Notes under the pieces: model-generated
Database searches by the model: none
Told to the model about the DNA's origin: nothing
The model's input: the letters and a program-made list of their open reading frames with translations, nothing else
Assembly (NCBI RefSeq): GCF_017161265.1
Contig: NZ_CP031393.1
Span: 744,001-808,000 of the forward strand
Source of the DNA: Treponema medium
Lineage (GTDB): Bacteria; Spirochaetota; Spirochaetia; Treponematales; Treponemataceae
DNA: 64,000 bases
Direction: 5' to 3'
Part shown: positions 36,158-44,082 of the stretch, piece after piece
Numbering within the stretch: position 1 is the stretch's first letter
How the letters are laid out: each line of letters begins with the position of its first letter
Position numbers and translations under genes: made by a program

Positions 36158-39100
36158 CTACACTACCTCGACAGCGGTTTTGCTGCGAAGATAGAAAATG
36201 TAGGCTTTAACCGATTTAGGTGACTGTTGCCCGCCGGTGTCTTGACCGAACCCTTCCATTTTATAGAAATTTTCTACGGCAGCTTTGTAGATTAAAAGCT
36301 GCCTTCGATGTTGTTCAGGATAGATTTTTTGGTCGGTTTTATAATCGATGATATACGCGGTATCTTCGTATTCAAAAAGCAAATCGATTTGCCCTATGAC
36401 GAGCTTTCCTTCGTAGAGGGTTAAAAAGCCGTATTCGGTCTTTCTGAATGAGGCTTCTGTGGCCTTTTGTCCCAGCGGAGAAGAAAGAAAAGCAGAGCAC
36501 AGTTTTTCCACTTCCCGGGCGTACTTTGCAGGCAGTGTACACGGGCGGTCTAAAAAGCGGGCTTCCATCGCCTTGTGCACCAAGGTTCCGAACTCGGTGG
36601 AGGAAAGCTCATCGCCGTCCTTTTCACCGGTATTGTCGCCCTGCTCGATATGCTCATTTAATTCGGTATGTTTCATAGTTTTAGATTGAGCCATCGTTTG
36701 TGAATGTTCCATATCTTGTAATTCCTGATTCGCGCGGAGGGTTTCATACCCCGGCGCTCTGCGCCGTGATAAAGGGTATGAAAGCCCGACTGCAACCACC
36801 TTATGAGAACAACATACCCCGACGCTTTGTGTCGGGGTATGTTGATTTGGAAACATTGCAAGCGGCGCTTCGCTTAAATGCAGCCACTGCCGGTCTTTTT
36901 CAAATTGAGTTGCCGGTATGACGCGCGGCTCCGCAAGCGGAAAGTTTTTTTCCGCAGCCTGCCGGTATAGGGCACGGGTTTCATCAAGATTGAAGCGCTG
37001 CCGGTCTTCCGTGGTGTGCTGTACGGTCGAGGTGGAGAGCGGTAACACTTCCGTAAAATGCACGCAGTTGATATCTCCGGATAGCGCCGGTAATAAGAGC
37101 TGAAAAAAACTTCGGTTATTTTCTTCCTTCTGAGGTTGTACAAGCTGTTGCCGGATTTCGTCCAAAGCGCGGGGTGTTTCCGGTAGTTCCTCAATATCGC
37201 CGTCAGTTTCCTGCACACCGCTCATTAGTAGCCGAACCTTAGCTCGCGTAACGGCGACGTAGAGAAGCCTCTTTGTTTCGGCGAGGTGTTTGGCATTTGC
37301 TTCCTGCCGAAGTTCCTCAAAAAAGATATTGGCGGGAGGGTCGTTTTTTGTTTCCGGCGGTAAATGGATAACCGGCCCTAAATCCTTGTGCAAAAAGACC
37401 ATACCTTCTTTCTTTTCAGACTTTCCCGCATTACCGCAGTCGGGAATACAGACAATCGGAAACTCCAAGCCCTTGCTCTTATGTACCGTCATAATTTTAA
37501 CCGCGTCGCCGCCGTGTTCGAGCGGAATTTCCATATCTTCAATCCGCTCTTCCGCGTGAATATACGAAATCAGCGTGTCGATAAAAGCCGAAAGGCTCTG
37601 TCCCGCAGCATCCGCTTTTACCGCAAGCGCAAACAGGTAATCATATAGTTCCAGATAGCGGTGGTAGCGCGGCTCCGTAAGCAATATGTACCGGTACCCT
37701 TCGTCATACCACAGTGCGGTAATCAATTCGGCATTACTCTTTTTTTTGATAGAGCCTTGGAGCCGCTCAAAAAGAGTGCAGGCATTTAAGAAATATTGCC
37801 GGTCTTCCGCATCCAGTTCTTCGGCAGCGGAGGGAACAAAAGGTTGGGTGGTATGCTCAAGGCTATGCAGCATCAATCGGGTAAAAGAGCGGTCGCTGAG
37901 GCGGACAAACGGCGAGCGGAGTACTTGCGCATACACGGCTCTGTCATGCGGATACACCGCTAGGCGGAGCAAGGCGCAGATATCGTTGAGCGGCGCATCG
38001 TGGAACAATCCTTTTTGCTGTACGGAAATATACGGGATTTTAAATGCACGAAAAAAACGCTCGTAGACTGCTTGATGCGTCGAAGCGCGCAGCAGCACGG
38101 CAAAATCCGACCATGTACAGGGACGGGTAGCCTGTGAGACGTCATCGTATACAAGGTAGTGTTCGTCATGGAGCGCGGCTATTTTTTGCGCAAGCGTATA
38201 CGCCTCGCATTCAATCGGTTTGAGGAAGGCGGTGTCGGCGCCCTTCGGAAAGCGTTTTTTGTCGATAAAGAAGATATCCGTCTGAGGCGCTAAATGGGGA
38301 ACCGCCTCCCTGCTGAGGATGGGGATAAATTCCGCTTCAAACGCAGGCACGGTACCGATAAGAGGCTGATTGGTTTCCGAATAAAAGACCCGCATAAATA
38401 CGCTGTTAAAAAAGTTGAGCAGTTCCGGTTCAGTGCGGTAATTTGTTTGCAGGTTAATAGAAGCGGAGCAGTCGCCTTGCCGCAAGTCCTGCGATAGCGT
38501 GCGGAACACCGAAACATCGGCGCCCCGAAACGCATAGATCGATTGTTTTTCGTCCCCGACAAAGAAAAGTTTATCCGGCACCAGCTCATCCGGCTTCGGT
38601 ATCGATTGGTCGGTGCGTGCTTCTTTTTCCGCAAGCAGGAACAAGAGGTCACGCTGAAGGCTGTTATTATCCTGAAACTCATCGATCATAATCCGATGGG
38701 TTTGTTTTTTATAAAAGAGCCGCAAATCTGGATCGGTGATGAGCGCGTTAACGGCAAGCTGAGCAATATCGCCGAAATGCAATATGCTTCTCCGCTTTTT
38801 TTCGGCAATGAACCGTTCCTGCAAAACACTACAAAGTGCGTATATCTTTTGCATCTGCTCTTTGTGTGCATAAAAATGATACAGACTTTGCAAGCGGCCG
38901 GAGCTTTCGCTCAGTTCACCGCAGAGCGCCTTGCACGCTTTTACGTCCTCATCCTTTTTTGAACCCATCGTTTTTTTAACGCTGCAAATCGCTTTCAGCC
39001 GTCCAAGAAAGACAGGGCACTGCGGCTCGGTCAGTGTAAGCGGGAATTCGGGGAGTTGCATGTATGCTTCTTTTACTGCACTGATATACTTATCGTTTCC

Positions 39101-39766
39101 TTCAAGATGGGCGGCAATATCTCCGAGAATGCGTTCGGCTTGTTTGCGATAGCCGGTAAATAATGGTTCGGCAGCGGCCAGCTGATTCTGCAAGGCCTCA
39201 GAAAAATCAATCGGGCGGGAGACCGTAACGTAATCGTTTAATATTTTGACAAAGAAGTCGTTGATAAAATCGGTAATCGGTTTATCACCGAGCAGATATT
39301 GCAGGTTTGTGTCCGCGCGGTGTTCAAGGAAAAAATCGAGCGAAAGGTTATAAGCGAGTCGCTTCGATTCGGCAAGGTCGATAGTGAAATCGGGACTGAT
39401 ACCGAAGCGCCGGCATGCGGTTACGGCAATCTTATGACAGAATGCATCGATAGTCATAATTTGCGCCTTAAAAAAAGAATCCAATGCAGCGCCGGCACGG
39501 CTCCGTTGTACCGCATCATCGGTTCCCGCATACATCTTTTGCAGCTCCCGATAAATACGCCGGTGCATTTCCGCCGCCGCCTTGTCCGTAAAGGTGAGGG
39601 CAAGGATATGTTCAACCTGATAATTTTTTTCGGTAATCAGGTATACATAGCGGCTAGCCAGAACCTTCGTCTTGCCCGAACCGGCGCCCGCCGCCACAAC
39701 GGCATTTTCATCCGTTTTTACCGCCTGTTTTTGATGTTCGTTTAAATCTTTGCAAATATCTATCAT
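36158..39766 (-). CDS. addA: AddA-like UvrD helicase-nuclease carrying an in-frame palindromic insertion
   Basis: A 1202-residue SF1A helicase fused to a RecB-type nuclease. Helicase motifs: AAGAGSGKT (I), LTFTDKAAAEMHRRI (Ia), MIDEFQDNN (II), FVGDEKQSIYAFRGA (III), NYRTEPELL (IV), VKIMTVHKSKGLEFPIV (V), RLLYVAVTRAKVRLL (VI). C-terminal nuclease: GTLVHKAMEARF, VIGQIDLLFEYED and YIIDYKTDQ (the D-E-x-K core). Roughly residues 975-1013 are encoded by an inserted 117-bp palindromic element (36726-36842), in the linker before the nuclease. It works in double-strand-break repair, normally with AddB, which is not seen here. Confidence 0.88.
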   Translation of the reverse strand: MIDICKDLNEHQKQAVKTDENAVVAAGAGSGKTKVLASRYVYLITEKNYQVEHILALTFTDKAAAEMHRRIYRELQKMYAGTDDAVQRSRAGAALDSFFKAQIMTIDAFCHKIAVTACRRFGISPDFTIDLAESKRLAYNLSLDFFLEHRADTNLQYLLGDKPITDFINDFFVKILNDYVTVSRPIDFSEALQNQLAAAEPLFTGYRKQAERILGDIAAHLEGNDKYISAVKEAYMQLPEFPLTLTEPQCPVFLGRLKAICSVKKTMGSKKDEDVKACKALCGELSESSGRLQSLYHFYAHKEQMQKIYALCSVLQERFIAEKKRRSILHFGDIAQLAVNALITDPDLRLFYKKQTHRIMIDEFQDNNSLQRDLLFLLAEKEARTDQSIPKPDELVPDKLFFVGDEKQSIYAFRGADVSVFRTLSQDLRQGDCSASINLQTNYRTEPELLNFFNSVFMRVFYSETNQPLIGTVPAFEAEFIPILSREAVPHLAPQTDIFFIDKKRFPKGADTAFLKPIECEAYTLAQKIAALHDEHYLVYDDVSQATRPCTWSDFAVLLRASTHQAVYERFFRAFKIPYISVQQKGLFHDAPLNDICALLRLAVYPHDRAVYAQVLRSPFVRLSDRSFTRLMLHSLEHTTQPFVPSAAEELDAEDRQYFLNACTLFERLQGSIKKKSNAELITALWYDEGYRYILLTEPRYHRYLELYDYLFALAVKADAAGQSLSAFIDTLISYIHAEERIEDMEIPLEHGGDAVKIMTVHKSKGLEFPIVCIPDCGNAGKSEKKEGMVFLHKDLGPVIHLPPETKNDPPANIFFEELRQEANAKHLAETKRLLYVAVTRAKVRLLMSGVQETDGDIEELPETPRALDEIRQQLVQPQKEENNRSFFQLLLPALSGDINCVHFTEVLPLSTSTVQHTTEDRQRFNLDETRALYRQAAEKNFPLAEPRVIPATQFEKDRQWLHLSEAPLAMFPNQHTPTQSVGVCCSHKVVAVGLSYPLSRRRAPGYETLRANQELQDMEHSQTMAQSKTMKHTELNEHIEQGDNTGEKDGDELSSTEFGTLVHKAMEARFLDRPCTLPAKYAREVEKLCSAFLSSPLGQKATEASFRKTEYGFLTLYEGKLVIGQIDLLFEYEDTAYIIDYKTDQKIYPEQHRRQLLIYKAAVENFYKMEGFGQDTGGQQSPKSVKAYIFYLRSKTAVEVV
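36725..36848 (-). mobile_element. Palindromic element inserted in frame in addA
   Basis: Two hairpins: TACCCCGACG.../...GTCGGGGTA (36814-36840) and TTTCATACCC.../GGGTATGAAA (36742-36783), joined by GTTGTTCTCATAAGGTG on the minus strand. A matching element lies at 44685-44797. AATCA (TGATT on the plus strand) repeats at 36726-36730 and 36843-36847, 117 bp apart, a possible target duplication. 117 is a multiple of three and no stop codon arises, so the host frame stays open. Confidence 0.8.
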
Positions 39767-39802
39767 ATTTTCTGCTCACGTACGCTTGAAGGATGTGGAG
39801 AT

Positions 39803-39846
39803 GGGAACCTCTAAAAACTTTCGGTTTTAGAGGGTTTCCTTAGATT
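39803..39846. repeat. Dispersed hairpin copy upstream of addA
   Basis: GGGAACCTCTAAAAACTT / GGTTTTAGAGGGTTTCC with the TTAGATTTA tail. The remaining bases to 40042 are AT-rich and hold nothing I can support. Confidence 0.55.
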
Positions 39847-40042
39847 TATTATAGCATAGCTTTTATTGATAGATAAGAATACACTTGCTCCAATAAAATT
39901 TGCTGTTCTTTGTGTAAACGGTGATTGTCGTGATGTGTTTTGTTTATTGAAATATTAGTTGATGAAGAATCGTTTGAAAATAGTCATATCGTCTACGACG
40001 TGGCACCATTGTAGTGCATCTGCTTGTATAAAGGTTAGGGGG

Positions 40043-40450
40043 CTATTCTTCTTTTGTCCAGTCTTCGACTTTTAGTCCTGGAATTCTAGAAAATTCTCTT
40101 ATATTATTTGTAACCACAGTAAGATTTCTTGCTAAACTTTGAGCGGCAATCTGCGTATCAAAAGGTCCAATCGGAATTCCTTTATTTTCAAGATATGCTC
40201 TAATCATTCCGTACGTTTCTGTATCTTCGGTCGTAAAATCTATTATGTTAGTAAAATCGGAACAAAAATTCAAAAGAGCATGACGATTCTTTTCTCTAAA
40301 TTGACTTTTTGAAACACCATACTCCAGCTCAGCAATTGTAATGGAAGAAATAAATAATTCTTCTTTTTTACAGTTAAATATTTTTTTCTTTAAATATGGA
40401 TTTTTATTCTTTATAAGAAAAATACAGATATTTGTATCTAGCAAATACAT
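40043..40450 (-). CDS. vapC: VapC-family PIN-domain ribonuclease toxin
   Basis: A 135-residue PIN domain. Catalytic acidic residues are visible: the N-terminal D (MYLLDTNICIFL), E (ITIAELEYGVSKS), D and D (GPFDTQIAAQSLARNLTVVT; TNNIREFSRIPGL). VapC toxins cut tRNA or rRNA. It overlaps the antitoxin by one base (TAATG), so translation is coupled. Confidence 0.92.
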   Translation of the reverse strand: MYLLDTNICIFLIKNKNPYLKKKIFNCKKEELFISSITIAELEYGVSKSQFREKNRHALLNFCSDFTNIIDFTTEDTETYGMIRAYLENKGIPIGPFDTQIAAQSLARNLTVVTNNIREFSRIPGLKVEDWTKEE

Positions 40451-40680
40451 TAAAAAACTTCCCGTTCTTGCATTGCCGGTTGACTTCTACCTTCTGTCAT
40501 GAAATCATCAGAAAACTCAGAAAGACTTCTTTCAAGATTTTCCCAATTGCTTTCTTTTGGTGTTAAGATTATTGATGAGCCGATTTTCTTGATGCATAAT
40601 TCAGAAAAATCAATATGAAATTCTTTCGGTATCCTTACTGCCTGACTATTTCCACTTGTGAATACTTTTGCATAAACCAT
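40450..40680 (-). CDS. vapB: VapB-type AbrB-like antitoxin
   Basis: A 76-residue SpoVT/AbrB-fold antitoxin: MVYAKVFTSGNSQAVRIPKE, then the toxin-binding tail (FSDDFMTEGRSQPAMQEREV). GGAGG lies upstream of the ATG. Binds VapC and represses its own promoter, whose operator is listed separately. Confidence 0.9.
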   Translation of the reverse strand: MVYAKVFTSGNSQAVRIPKEFHIDFSELCIKKIGSSIILTPKESNWENLERSLSEFSDDFMTEGRSQPAMQEREVF

Positions 40681-40690
40681 ACCAGCACCT

Positions 40691-40714
40691 CCGTATATAT
40701 TATAGTATATACGG
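40691..40714 (-). promoter_or_regulatory. vapBC operator and -10 box
   Basis: Perfect inverted repeat CCGTATATA-TTATAG-TATATACGG. On the minus strand the centre contains TATAAT, so antitoxin binding to the palindrome would block the promoter directly. Confidence 0.65.
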
Positions 40715-40865
40715 AGCTAAAATTATCGTCAACTTCTATTTGTCATGAAATCCATTTTTAGCTTTTTTTTATTGACGATAAGCGGCGGTGTGCACCATCA
40801 ACCTAACATTGTTTTAAACTGCAAACGGACTTGTCCTGTTTGTCGGCTTTGAAAACGGTATTATG

Positions 40866-41927
40866 CTATTCTTCAATATATAATTTGTCTTGCTCAATAT
40901 AAAATGTCTTTCCTTTAGAATCTAACTCTCTTATATTTTCGATCGTACTTTCAATATTAGCTTTTACAGAATTATTATACCTATCCCGCGTTATTTCTCT
41001 AATACCTGTAATTATTGATTTTATTTCAATCGATTGTTGTTGCATTTTTATATTTGAAGCATTTTTTAATTGATTAATTATAATATCAATTCTGTAGTCT
41101 AACTGTTTTACCGTGTTTGAAAAGAGGATATCATCATCTGTATTTAATGCTGACTTTATATCTTCAGCATTTTTTTCTGTAATACTTGCAGATAAGAAAA
41201 GAACAATCAATTTTAAACAACTTCGAGTTTCATATGCAAGTTTCAAGAAATCTTTATTTCTTTCCAATTCATTTCTCAGTGAATTATCTGCTATTTTATT
41301 TTTTTCTAACAATATTTTTAATTCATTAATTTTTGAATTTAATCTATTTTCAAAATAATAGATTTGTGAAGTTAGATTATTTATCGTTGTAATTATATTT
41401 GAAATAATAGAGTTTTTATAAGACTCTGATTCTAAGATTATAGTCCAATCATTTTTTATTTCTTGCAGAAAGATTGTTGAAGAAAAAATCAAAGCTTCTT
41501 GTGTTGTATCAATCTGACGTTGGACTTCTTCGATATTTTTTGTAAGAGTTTTTATCGATTGATTGATTTGAGCCATAAAATATTGACCGGTAATCATGGA
41601 AACTACTGAAAAAACTGCTAACGGAGATGCTAAATTTGATAAGGATTGCAATCCCCCTTGTCCAACAATTTTACCAGAGTCACCAATTATACTAGTTGTG
41701 TTTAAACCAGCATTTGCTCCATTTTTAATTTCCATTAATGTTCCTGTAACGCCTTTAGGAAAAATAACTTTGTAAGATTTTGATAACTGCTCTGCTGTAA
41801 TCATATTGGGAATTTGATTAATAAGCATATTTGCAGAACCTATTTCTTTTCGATTCTTGCGTTCTTCAGTATCAGGTAAAACTTGAATAGTAGGAAGTTG
41901 GTAAGTATTATTTCCGATCATTTCCAT
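40866..41927 (-). CDS. Hypothetical protein with hydrophobic segment and coiled coil
   Basis: A 353-residue protein that I do not recognise. A polar N-terminus leads into a hydrophobic Gly/Ser/Ala/Val stretch near residues 88-110 (LASPLAVFSVVSMITGQYFM), and the following ~220 residues are strongly helical and heptad-like (IKTLTKNIEEVQRQIDTT; IENIRELDSKGK). The layout (hydrophobic hairpin plus long helices) is like that of helical membrane-active proteins, but no family can be named. Start taken at 41927, where AGGAA lies upstream. It begins right after the YkvA-family gene, as a two-gene unit. A+T is clearly higher than in surrounding housekeeping genes, suggesting transfer. Confidence 0.65.
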   Translation of the reverse strand: MEMIGNNTYQLPTIQVLPDTEERKNRKEIGSANMLINQIPNMITAEQLSKSYKVIFPKGVTGTLMEIKNGANAGLNTTSIIGDSGKIVGQGGLQSLSNLASPLAVFSVVSMITGQYFMAQINQSIKTLTKNIEEVQRQIDTTQEALIFSSTIFLQEIKNDWTIILESESYKNSIISNIITTINNLTSQIYYFENRLNSKINELKILLEKNKIADNSLRNELERNKDFLKLAYETRSCLKLIVLFLSASITEKNAEDIKSALNTDDDILFSNTVKQLDYRIDIIINQLKNASNIKMQQQSIEIKSIITGIREITRDRYNNSVKANIESTIENIRELDSKGKTFYIEQDKLYIEE

Positions 41928-41931
41928 ATTT

Positions 41932-42366
41932 CTATTTTTCCTCGGCATATTCTTCGTCTAATATTTTCGAATTCTGTTTCCATGTTTTATACTTATCCAA
42001 ATCGCCTTTTACAAATGGAATACATAGTCCTAAAATAAAAATATCATCAAGCCATCCAATTACAGGGATAATATCTAAAATTAAATCAATTGGGGATAAA
42101 ATATACAAAAGTGTACATATTATTGCAGCAATAGCACCTACAGGAACTTCTTTATATTTTCCAGAAAAAACATCTTTCAACATTTCAAAGAAAAGTGGTA
42201 TATAATCAGCATATTCTCCAAAATTTCCTTTTTTTACTTTTTCTTTAATCTTTTCTTCATTTTTAAATACTTTTTCAAAATCATTATCTGTATATTGATA
42301 TGATTTGAAGCCTTCAAATTTTTCACTTGCTTTAACTTTTTTCTTTTCATCAAATTTTTCAGACAT
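41932..42366 (-). CDS. YkvA-family (DUF1232) membrane protein
   Basis: A 144-residue protein with the DUF1232 core: VPVGAIAAIICTLLYILSPIDLILDIIPVIGWLDDIFILGL, two close hydrophobic helices around the YILSPIDLIPD-like signature. Acidic and basic N-terminus. GGAGG lies upstream of the ATG at 42366. Function of the family is unknown. Overlaps nothing; the unknown helical protein gene starts 5 bases after its stop. Confidence 0.85.
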   Translation of the reverse strand: MSEKFDEKKKVKASEKFEGFKSYQYTDNDFEKVFKNEEKIKEKVKKGNFGEYADYIPLFFEMLKDVFSGKYKEVPVGAIAAIICTLLYILSPIDLILDIIPVIGWLDDIFILGLCIPFVKGDLDKYKTWKQNSKILDEEYAEEK

Positions 42367-42417
42367 AAATTCCTCCATATATTTACTTCAACGCCCATAG
42401 CGTGTGAGCATAATTCT

Positions 42418-42621
42418 GCTTCAGAACGCCCAAGGACGGGCGTGGTTCCACGCAGTAGCGAGGTTACGGTAATGTGCAACGTCCGTGTTGCTCATTACCT
42501 TGCAAGTTTCACAAAAATGGAATTTTTGTAAAACATCGTTTCTGTTTGATATGCCCGCCATCCATGGCGGTATTGAGCAAAAACTCGCCCTCAAGAGTGT
42601 ACAAGGAGGTACACTCTTGAG
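42418..42621 (+). repeat. Compound hairpin element B
   Basis: Five hairpins in a row: GCGTGGTTCCACGC (near 42439-42452); GGTAATGTGCAAC-GTCCGT-GTTGCTCATTACC (42468-42499); ACAAAAAT-GGA-ATTTTTGT (42511-42529); CCGCCA-TCCA-TGGCGG (42555-42570); CTCAAGAGTGTAC-AAGGAG-GTACACTCTTGAG (42590-42621). Parts are shared with 28898-28990, 43052-43160 and 59718-59835. It ends directly at the first CRISPR repeat fragment. Confidence 0.75.
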
Positions 42622-42889
42622 AGAATCCCTTAAAGCAGGTCTGATTTTTAGAGTGGGATTACTACACGCCTTCTCAGCTTGTCGAAATGCTGTCTTAATC
42701 CCTTAAAGCAGGTCTGATTTTTAGAGTAATAACTTACACGGATAATCTATAGGAGGATTATTATGAGTCTTAATCCCTTAAAGCAGGTCTAGGTATTCAG
42801 ATGACAATGGTTTTCGAGTTTAATAGCGGCGAATATGTGCAGGTCGCTCATGATGTTGCAGAATTGTCTTAATCCCTTAAAGCAGGTCT

Positions 42890-43159
42890 AAGAAGGTTAG
42901 GGAGGCTTTTCTTTTTTTTCGATAAAAAGAAAAGTCCCCCTATAACCCCCAAAAGAAAAACGGCGACTTAGGGCGTTGCCCTAAGAACCCGTCTTGGTTC
43001 CATAACTTGGTTCTGAATAAAAAGTTGAGCCGTGATGCTTTTTGCGTAACTCCGTTTCAGAACGCCCAAGGACGAGCGTGGTTCCACGCAGAAGTGATGT
43101 TTTGAGCCTTGCTCAAAACTCACCGTCAAAGAATGTACAGGACGTACATTCTTTGACAG
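42890..43159 (+). repeat. Structured block I inside the CRISPR array
   Basis: Begins after a repeat cut at ...CAGGTCT and ends at a repeat fragment starting AATCCC. Contains CTTTTCTTTTT/AAAAAGAAAAG, the GGCGACTTAGGG hairpin, GCGTGG-TT-CCACGC, GTTTTGAGC-CTT-GCTCAAAAC (43099-43119) and the 14-bp stem GTCAAAGAATGTAC-AGGAC-GTACATTCTTTGAC (43125-43157). Its first ~165 bases match block II. Confidence 0.8.
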
Positions 43160-43178
43160 AATCCCTTAAAACAGGTCT

Positions 43179-43380
43179 AAGAAAGTTAGGGAGGCTTTTC
43201 TTTTTTTTCGATAAAAAGAAAAGTCCCCCTATAACCCCCAAAAGAAAAACGGCGACTTATGGCTCTGCCCTAAGAACCCGCCTTGGTTCCAAAACTTAGT
43301 TCTGAATAAAAAGCTGAGCAGTGATGTTTTTTGCGCAACTCCGTTTCGGTAGCGGCACGGACGCCACTGGTTTCACGCAG
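43179..43380 (+). repeat. Structured block II inside the CRISPR array
   Basis: Near-duplicate of block I from AAGAAAGTTAGGGAGGC through TTGCGCAACTCCGTTTC, then a different ending (GGTAGCGGCACGGACGCC) and direct return to a repeat fragment at 43381. Block II lacks the AGGA hairpin of block I. Confidence 0.8.
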
Positions 43381-43690
43381 CAGGTCTGATTTTTAGAGGA
43401 AGCAAAAAAGCGCTTTAAGAGCTGGAGGCTTGCAAGGTCTTAATCCCTTAAGTCAGGTCTGATTTTTAGAGAAAATCTTCTTCCAAATATCGTCGGAAAG
43501 GGCTTAACAGTCTTAATCCCTTAAAGCAGGTCTGATTCTTAGAGAATAAGCTCCAAGTCAATCCAAGTCGTAGACGGTTCGTCTTAATCCCTTAAAGCAG
43601 GTCAGATTTTTAGTCCCATGATGATACAGTTTACAACGATGAGTTTGATAAGTTCGTCTTAATCCCTTAAAGCAGGTCAGATTTTTAGAG

Positions 43691-43990
43691 CGCGTGGGGT
43701 AAGGCTCGGTGAGGTATCGACTTAGAAAGATGTTTTCGAAAACCTCTGGTAAAACGGGGGCGATCTCTAAAAAAATAGAAAAAATAGATATAATGAATCC
43801 TGTAATCATTGTAATAATAAAGACTTATATATTTTCGCAAACCTACCCCTAAAAAGCGGGTTTTGGACACTTTTTGGAGGTTTGCGATTTTGTCAAAAAG
43901 CAGTTAAAACCTATGCTTTTATTCTATCACACCTCCTTTAGAAAGGGCAAGCAGAAAAAATAGAAAAAAACTAGGGTAAATATGGCTGGT
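43691..43990 (-). promoter_or_regulatory. Candidate CRISPR leader
   Basis: About 300 AT-rich bases next to the intact-repeat end of the array, with no gene. On the minus strand it has TTTTTGACAAAATCGCAAACC and a TCGCAAACCT/AGGTTTGCGA inverted repeat (about 43835-43895), similar to leaders of type I/III arrays. Direction inferred from the repeat end and this feature. Confidence 0.55.
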
Positions 43991-44082
43991 ATGTGGTACA
44001 GGGATTCCGCATTATAAATAGTGTCAAAAAAACAGTAGCTCACACGGTACAAAAGATGGTAAAATATTCTTGGGGTGGAACA

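Larger units (their letters stand above)
42624..43690 (-). CRISPR. Orphan CRISPR array, 35-bp repeats, interrupted by structured elements
   Basis: Repeat (plus-strand text) begins GTCTTAATCCC and ends TTTTTAGAG. Copies: 42624-42653 (5' cut), 42692-42726, 42767-42790 (3' cut), 42866-42889 (3' cut), 43160-43178 (both ends cut), 43381-43398 (5' cut), 43437-43471, 43510-43544, 43581-43615, 43656-43690. Normal spacers are 36-40 nt (42654-42691, 42727-42766, 43399-43436, 43472-43509, 43545-43580, 43616-43655). One gap of 75 nt (42791-42865) is aberrant. On the minus strand the repeat ends ATTAAGAC, like the crRNA 5' handle of type I/III systems, so transcription is probably leftward. No cas gene is in the window. 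Confidence 0.93.

Noticed and set aside
39847-40042. Possible small RNA or tRNA in the gap beside addA
   Set aside because: No cloverleaf, anticodon arm or promoter-terminator pair could be traced.
42890-43159. Reading block I as one giant CRISPR spacer
   Set aside because: It is about 270 bp, duplicated in block II and related to intergenic elements elsewhere, so it is an insertion, not a spacer.
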